The notes under the pieces are model-generated. The model did no database searches and was not told the DNA's origin. It worked only from the letters and a program-made list of their open reading frames with translations. From Ligula intestinalis (Eukaryota; Platyhelminthes; Cestoda; Diphyllobothriidea; Diphyllobothriidae): a DNA stretch of 64,000 bases. This document shows positions 59,803 to 64,000 of this stretch, piece after piece. Where the stretch lies: positions 15,938,761 through 16,002,760 of the forward strand of contig JAYGXS010000002.1 in assembly GCA_036362985.1 (NCBI GenBank), written 5' to 3'. A program made the position numbers and the translations under genes. The number at the start of each line of letters is the position of its first letter. Position 1 is the first letter of the stretch.

Positions 59803-60740
59803 ATCTCGCAGAACTGTATGTGACGCGCGCGCAAATCGTCTTCAGCCACCTGCGGTCAAAGATGTTTCTGGTGAATTCTGACATTCAGTATGCTCTGACG
59901 CAGGATCCCGATCACCCTGCGGCCAAAAAGCTATTAATGAAACTGCAGACCTACGGTCAGAGGCTATGCTCGCGGAGTCATTGGTTTTCGGCCATCGGAC
60001 GACCGGAGGACGCCCGAGTGCTGTGTGCCAAGGCTGCGGAGCTAAATGCCCCCAGAGGGCTGCTGCGTCTAGCGGAGGTCAAAGCACATCGTGCAGCCGG
60101 AGAGCGGATTGAGGCCCTGAAAGAGTTGCTGAGCTTGTGTCAGGATTCCGCAGGCGGTGAGCTGGCTTCCGAGACTGCCAACGAGCTCGCTTGGACCCTC
60201 AACAGTCTCAATGTGGGTGATTTCTGCCAATGCCCGTCCTCTGCTGCCCTCAAGTACTTCAGCAGTACTCTGGATGCTCTGCCGAGCAACTTTAAGCTCT
60301 ACATCTTCAAGGAGGCTGACTGTTTGCTGGCGCGCAGGCAGGCCCTAGAGGCAATTCGCCTCTATCATCAGGTGAAGCACCTCTTAGCTGGGGAGGCCAG
60401 TCTTACTGCGATGCGAACTGAGGCCCAAATTGATCGACGCATCTGTTTGGCCTGGCAAAACCTGGCAAGGGAAGCATCTGGGAGGGGGAATCAGGAACGC
60501 GCTCTAGACTGCATTTCGCAGAGTCTGCTTTACACTGCTGATTGCCCAGCACCGTGGATTGAACGGGCTGGACTGAATTTCCTGCTGGGCAGAAAACGAG
60601 AGGCTGTAGAGGATACGCGGACTGCCCTGCGCATACTCCAACTTGCTGGAACTACTGACGGTCACTACAAGTTACAGCGATCGAAGTTGCAGTCCCTTAT
60701 TTCAACCTTTTGTCCGAACTTTAAAAGTTTGTCCATTTAA
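59803..60740 (+). CDS. TPR protein, last exon
   Basis: The acceptor is TTTTTTCCTCAG|ATCTCG. Two bases complete a Tyr codon, and 311 codons and TAA follow. The joined protein is 592 residues. It reads YLAELYVTRAQIVFSHLRSK, DIQYALTQDPDHPAAKKLLM, LYIFKEADCLLARRQALEAI and RLYHQVKHLL, then NQERALDCISQSLLYTADCP and RKREAVEDTRTALRIL. These are several TPR-type helical pairs, so a scaffold or assembly role is likely, with no enzyme motif or signal peptide. SDIQYALTQDPDHPAAKKLL reminds me of TTC16, but I could not verify that. AATAAA lies at 60784-60789, 44 bases past the stop. The exon is GC-rich. Confidence 0.88.
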
Positions 60741-61149
60741 AAAAATTAATTTGAGAATGCAGGCGATTTGCCGCCTTTTTTCAAATAAAGTTTGAAATAA
60801 TGGAAATACATTCATTTGGTGTATGCTGATTTTAAGGGGGCTGCCTTGATATTTTAAATATTATTAAAAAATACATGTGTAGTAAGCGCGATTACTTATG
60901 AAAGTGTTCCGCCATAATTAACGTTAGCTAGTCTACATAAATCAGGACGCATTTTACCCACATTCCTCTAATTACCATAACCAGTCTGAATTATTAAAAC
61001 TCGTGGAGATCTGCCCCGAGATGTGTTTGCAGGCTGCTGACATTTGCACATGTAGGGAGCTCAGGCACCAGCAAGGATACTTTTTGGAGATCCAAACTAA
61101 GGAATGGCTTCCACTAGCAGAAACGGGTTTCTGCTACTGTTTCCTAGTC

Positions 61150-61236
61150 CTGTCTCTGATAATGATTCCGCGACGGATGTCGAAACCTCAGGCGAATAAA
61201 CGTATTGTCCCAGCGATCGAGTCTTCTTCTTCCCAA
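61150..61236 (+). mobile_element. PLE-type tail (family B) with decayed hammerhead-like core
   Basis: CTGATAA (61156-61162) is followed by ATTCCGCGACGGAT and GAAA (61182-61185), then CCTCAGGCGAATAAACG, TTGTCCCAGCGATCGAGTC and TTCTTCTTC. The order and spacing match 20171-20253, with one change in the first box. Confidence 0.6.
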
Positions 61237-62639
61237 ACAGTTCCACTTTCAAACCTTAATTCAATAAGTTTTCGGCCCTTGGACTTCAATTATACGGCTT
61301 CCGGCCTGGGGTCTGTACCTTGAAACAAATACCTAAGCCGAGTCTCAAGTGTTAGGCTTCATGTTGGGTTCATGTACGGGACCGTCTTTAGTCTGTTCAG
61401 TGCCTACGTAACGCGAAGTTTAGTAAAAACCAAAGTGATACCTGACGTGAGTTGACAGACTCCTAATCGAAGTCTTATTTTATGGGTTTGTACACCGATC
61501 TATCTCTAAGGATGTGCCCATCCTGAGTTGATGCTTTTGCGGATTGGGTCGACCAACTGCATTCCGCAAAGTTACTGATAATTCATAAGTTACAAGCTAA
61601 GTGTGAGTAACACATCTTTGTATGTTTTCAGTATACTGGCAGAGACAATGGCAACGTAGTATATCTATTTCGGGCTATTGATCCTCGTCAGCTACGTGCA
61701 GCCAACTCCAGTGTAGCCGCTGAAATTGCCGCCACACCCGAGTTTTGAATTCACGTCCCACCAGTCTTATTTCGTTTCTGGCCAAATTATAAGGAAAGTG
61801 AAGCACTAATCTTGTCCTCTGGATCAATATCCGGAGGCTTTCTTAAGGCTTTTGAGCGCATTCAATGACATTAATTTGCTATGTTCACCTGTAGAGCAGC
61901 AGATGCCATAACGCCACTCGGACCCATCCCTAGAATGAGGTCCGTTTAGTTAAGGTGGCATAAAGAGGGTAATTGACAGCCCCTGTTATTTTCTTCGCTG
62001 GTTTCGTAAAGTAGTGTATTTTGGAAGCCGTTCAATATTATTTTTGTTAAAATAAATAGGTAAATTCAGTTGGTGGCTCACTTATTGTTCGACGAATTCA
62101 TCCTTGAAAGTTTGTTAGTATTTCGCAGCATGGTGTAGAGACGCGGCAGTTGAATCCACTTGGTTTCTCTGTGTATGTGTGTGTGTCACTTTTCAACCTC
62201 AAATAAAGCGTTTACCTAATTATACGAATACTGACCATTTTTACGAAGTCCCTGACATAATCGTCAATCATGAATCTACTAAGCAGATCAGATAACTAAT
62301 GCTCAACTTTCTAAAAACTGTCTACAGTTAAGAGGTTAGAGTTTGCATCAGGGTTATTCTTAACGTCAAATACGGTGCGCATAAAAAGTCAATTTGACCA
62401 TTAAAAGCAATGTTTCCCAGGTGCAAATTTACTGATGACAAAAGCAGCAAGATTTATTGGATCTAGGACATTACAAGAGAGCTCTTCAGTTGCTGCCTCT
62501 CATTGCATAACGTGAATCACGTAAGATAAAATAAAACCTAAATTCATACAGAAAAATCGTTAAGAACAAGAAAGTCATAAGAACTGATCAAGAGGTTCGT
62601 CAATAACGTAAGAAAGTTAACACGCCATGGGCAGAAAAA

Positions 62640-63065
62640 ACAGAGGAAAGAAATCTAAGGTAAGAAGTTGGGAGGGAAATGTGTGAAAATGGAGCCAATT
62701 TTACCATAGTAGAGTTAGGTTAACTACATTCTCCAGCTGTTTACATAGGTTCAGTTTGGACCACCGTATATAGGCTGCCTCCGGGAAGCGTAAGTTACGA
62801 GTTGTCCGTGCCCGAACAAGTTTTTGGAAATAAGTATTTGGGTCAACAGAATGGCCCGTTATTAGCAGATTTTCGGTAATCGGTGAGCGGGGGAATCTGT
62901 TTTCTTGTGTCAATAACCAGCTAGGTAAATGCTCCTTAGCTCGGCGGCCAATTGCTGTTGCGTTCGTCCTGTGAACTTGCATCCGCAAGTGCATAATAAT
63001 TCGTAAACACAGTTTGAAGTGGCGTGCAACGGCAGGGCATACTTTTCATAGGAAATTGGTAAGGA
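62640..63065 (-). mobile_element. PLE remnant, GIY-YIG-type end
   Basis: On the minus strand CTCGCKFTGRTQQQLA gives the CxC..(Y/F)xG domain start near 63000. After a frameshift the frame 62994-62701 reads RRAKEHLPSWLLTQENRFPR, SPITENLLITGHSVDP and FPEAAYIRWSKLNLCKQLEN, VVNL. This matches the copy at 55.2-55.45 kb in the segment ISKHLLDSGH...EAAYIRREK...KQLDHVVNL. It is a broken 5'-truncated copy. Confidence 0.7.
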
Positions 63066-63689
63066 CTTTGTTGGAGTGCAAATTATGAGTAAAGATAGAG
63101 CTGGTTGTTCACATTGATTACGGAACCGTCTTTCGGAAAAAGTGAAGAATAGTACGTTCGAGACCAGTCAGAGGCCTAACGCACCGGTTACTATTAGCAA
63201 CCCAAGGACTGTCCTTATTTACAGGTGTCAGGAACTTCTTTTTAAGTAAAGTGATAGCTGATAAAATGTAGCAGTTTATCATATTTTCACGAGAGCATTC
63301 CCTGACACGTGAGACATAAGCTATTATTCTGCCGGCTTTAAAATGATTCATTTAAACGAGTGACGAGGAATCTCACCGTAATAAAATGTAAAATAACCTA
63401 ATGGAATACAAATTAATGACAGGTCTGTCGTCAAAATCGATGAGTTTGACTGAGCTGGTACGTGTTCCAGATGTACTTCGCGCTTTTTTACTCAAACTCA
63501 AAGCGTTGTTGAAGTGGGAACCTTGAAAAGGATGGGAAATAGCCAGTGAGGCAATTGAAAAGGTATGGGTCCGTAGACAGACGTTCACAAAGACCACATA
63601 TACAGTAAACAATAATTGATCATCGAAAAGTAAAGATTAATTTCCCAAAAATACCAAATAAAATATTTTTACATTTTTTCTAATAGATC

Positions 63690-63845
63690 CGTTCCTGGTA
63701 ATGTTGCTGAGAGTGGACCCACGACGGATTTGCAACTTCAGGAGAATAAAATTATTGAGAAGAAGTCGAGTCGATCGCTGGGACAATGCTTTTATCCGCC
63801 TGACATTTCGATATCTGTTTCGGATTCGTCATCAGAGACATAGGC
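63690..63845. mobile_element. Two family B tails head-on, sharing the tail motif
   Basis: The plus-strand half (63700-63770) reads GTTGCTGAGAGTGGACCC, ACGACGGAT, CAACTTCAGGAGAATAAAAT and then AAGAAGTCGAGTCGATCG. The minus-strand half (63845-63760) reads CTGATGA (63835-63829), CGAATCC, GATATC, GAAA (63809-63806), TGTCAGGCGGATAAAAG, TTGTCCCAGCGATCGACTCG and ACTTCTTC. The two tails face each other and overlap at the tail motif, giving an inverted arrangement like those at 34, 35.5 and 55 kb. Confidence 0.6.
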
Positions 63846-64000
63846 AGAGAGCAATAAGAGATAGGGTGGCACAAACACAGGAGTTTGCAGTACTTACACG
63901 ATACAATAATTACTGCAAACATACGATGACAATTAACCGTAATTGCCTTTTTGAGATGAGCTGTTTCTGCTATTAATATCTCGGATGATGAATCCACCAT

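Larger units (their letters stand above)
60790..64000. other. Region downstream of the TPR gene, mostly retroelement debris
   Basis: Apart from the tails at 61.15 and 63.7 kb and the PLE remnant at 62.7 kb, I see no gene. A frame at 61003-61323 runs through the 61.15 kb tail and is therefore not a gene. The stretch 61330-62640 has nothing definable. Confidence 0.5.

Noticed and set aside
61003..61323. 106-codon plus-strand frame
   Set aside because: It runs straight through a retroelement tail with a ribozyme-like core, so it is a chance frame.

Overview
This 64 kb window looks like nuclear DNA of a parasitic flatworm. A tapeworm of the diphyllobothriid type is my best guess and a fluke the main alternative. 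The reasons are sparse GC-rich exons set in AT-rich DNA, introns of up to 16.6 kb, several Penelope-like retroelements (PLEs) with a GIY-YIG-type C-terminal domain, degenerate CR1-like LINEs, and tRNA-derived short repeats. No bacterial operon, CRISPR array or rRNA was seen. The organism call is inference; no species marker is present.

Minus-strand gene 1 (2.8-36.6 kb): four exons of a PP2C-like protein of the Drosophila CG9801 / PP2D1 type. The exons are 36327-36576, 24080-24270, 20394-20853 and 2849-3759. All splice phases agree, giving at least 603 residues. The N-terminal exon or exons were not found. Its 16.6 kb last intron holds a LINE, a PLE, a PLE fragment and two tRNA-derived repeats. 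Its 12 kb first visible intron holds a possible nested gene and two inverted-repeat PLE copies.

Possible nested gene (32.9-34.7 kb, minus): three phase-compatible exons would give a 156-residue protein that I do not recognise.

Middle region (37-49 kb): a local tandem duplication, long palindromes, a LINE split by a 1.3 kb insert, and a 3.8 kb CR1-like element. The insert carries two well-formed minus-strand exons with a stop and a poly(A) signal.

Plus-strand gene (49.48-60.74 kb): four exons (49480-49621, 53318-53583, 53813-54245, 59803-60740) join in phase into a complete 592-residue tetratricopeptide-repeat protein, possibly TTC16-like. A poly(A) signal follows the stop. Its first intron contains an 830 bp inverted repeat and its last intron a PLE copy flanked by inverted 3' ends.

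Right end (61-64 kb): mostly PLE debris. Several PLE-type 3' ends across the window carry a hammerhead-ribozyme-like core (CTGANGA, stem, GAAA). At least three copies have their 3' ends arranged as inverted repeats. These two patterns, and the duplications that copy exon edges of the PP2C-like gene into its own introns, are the most interesting signals.
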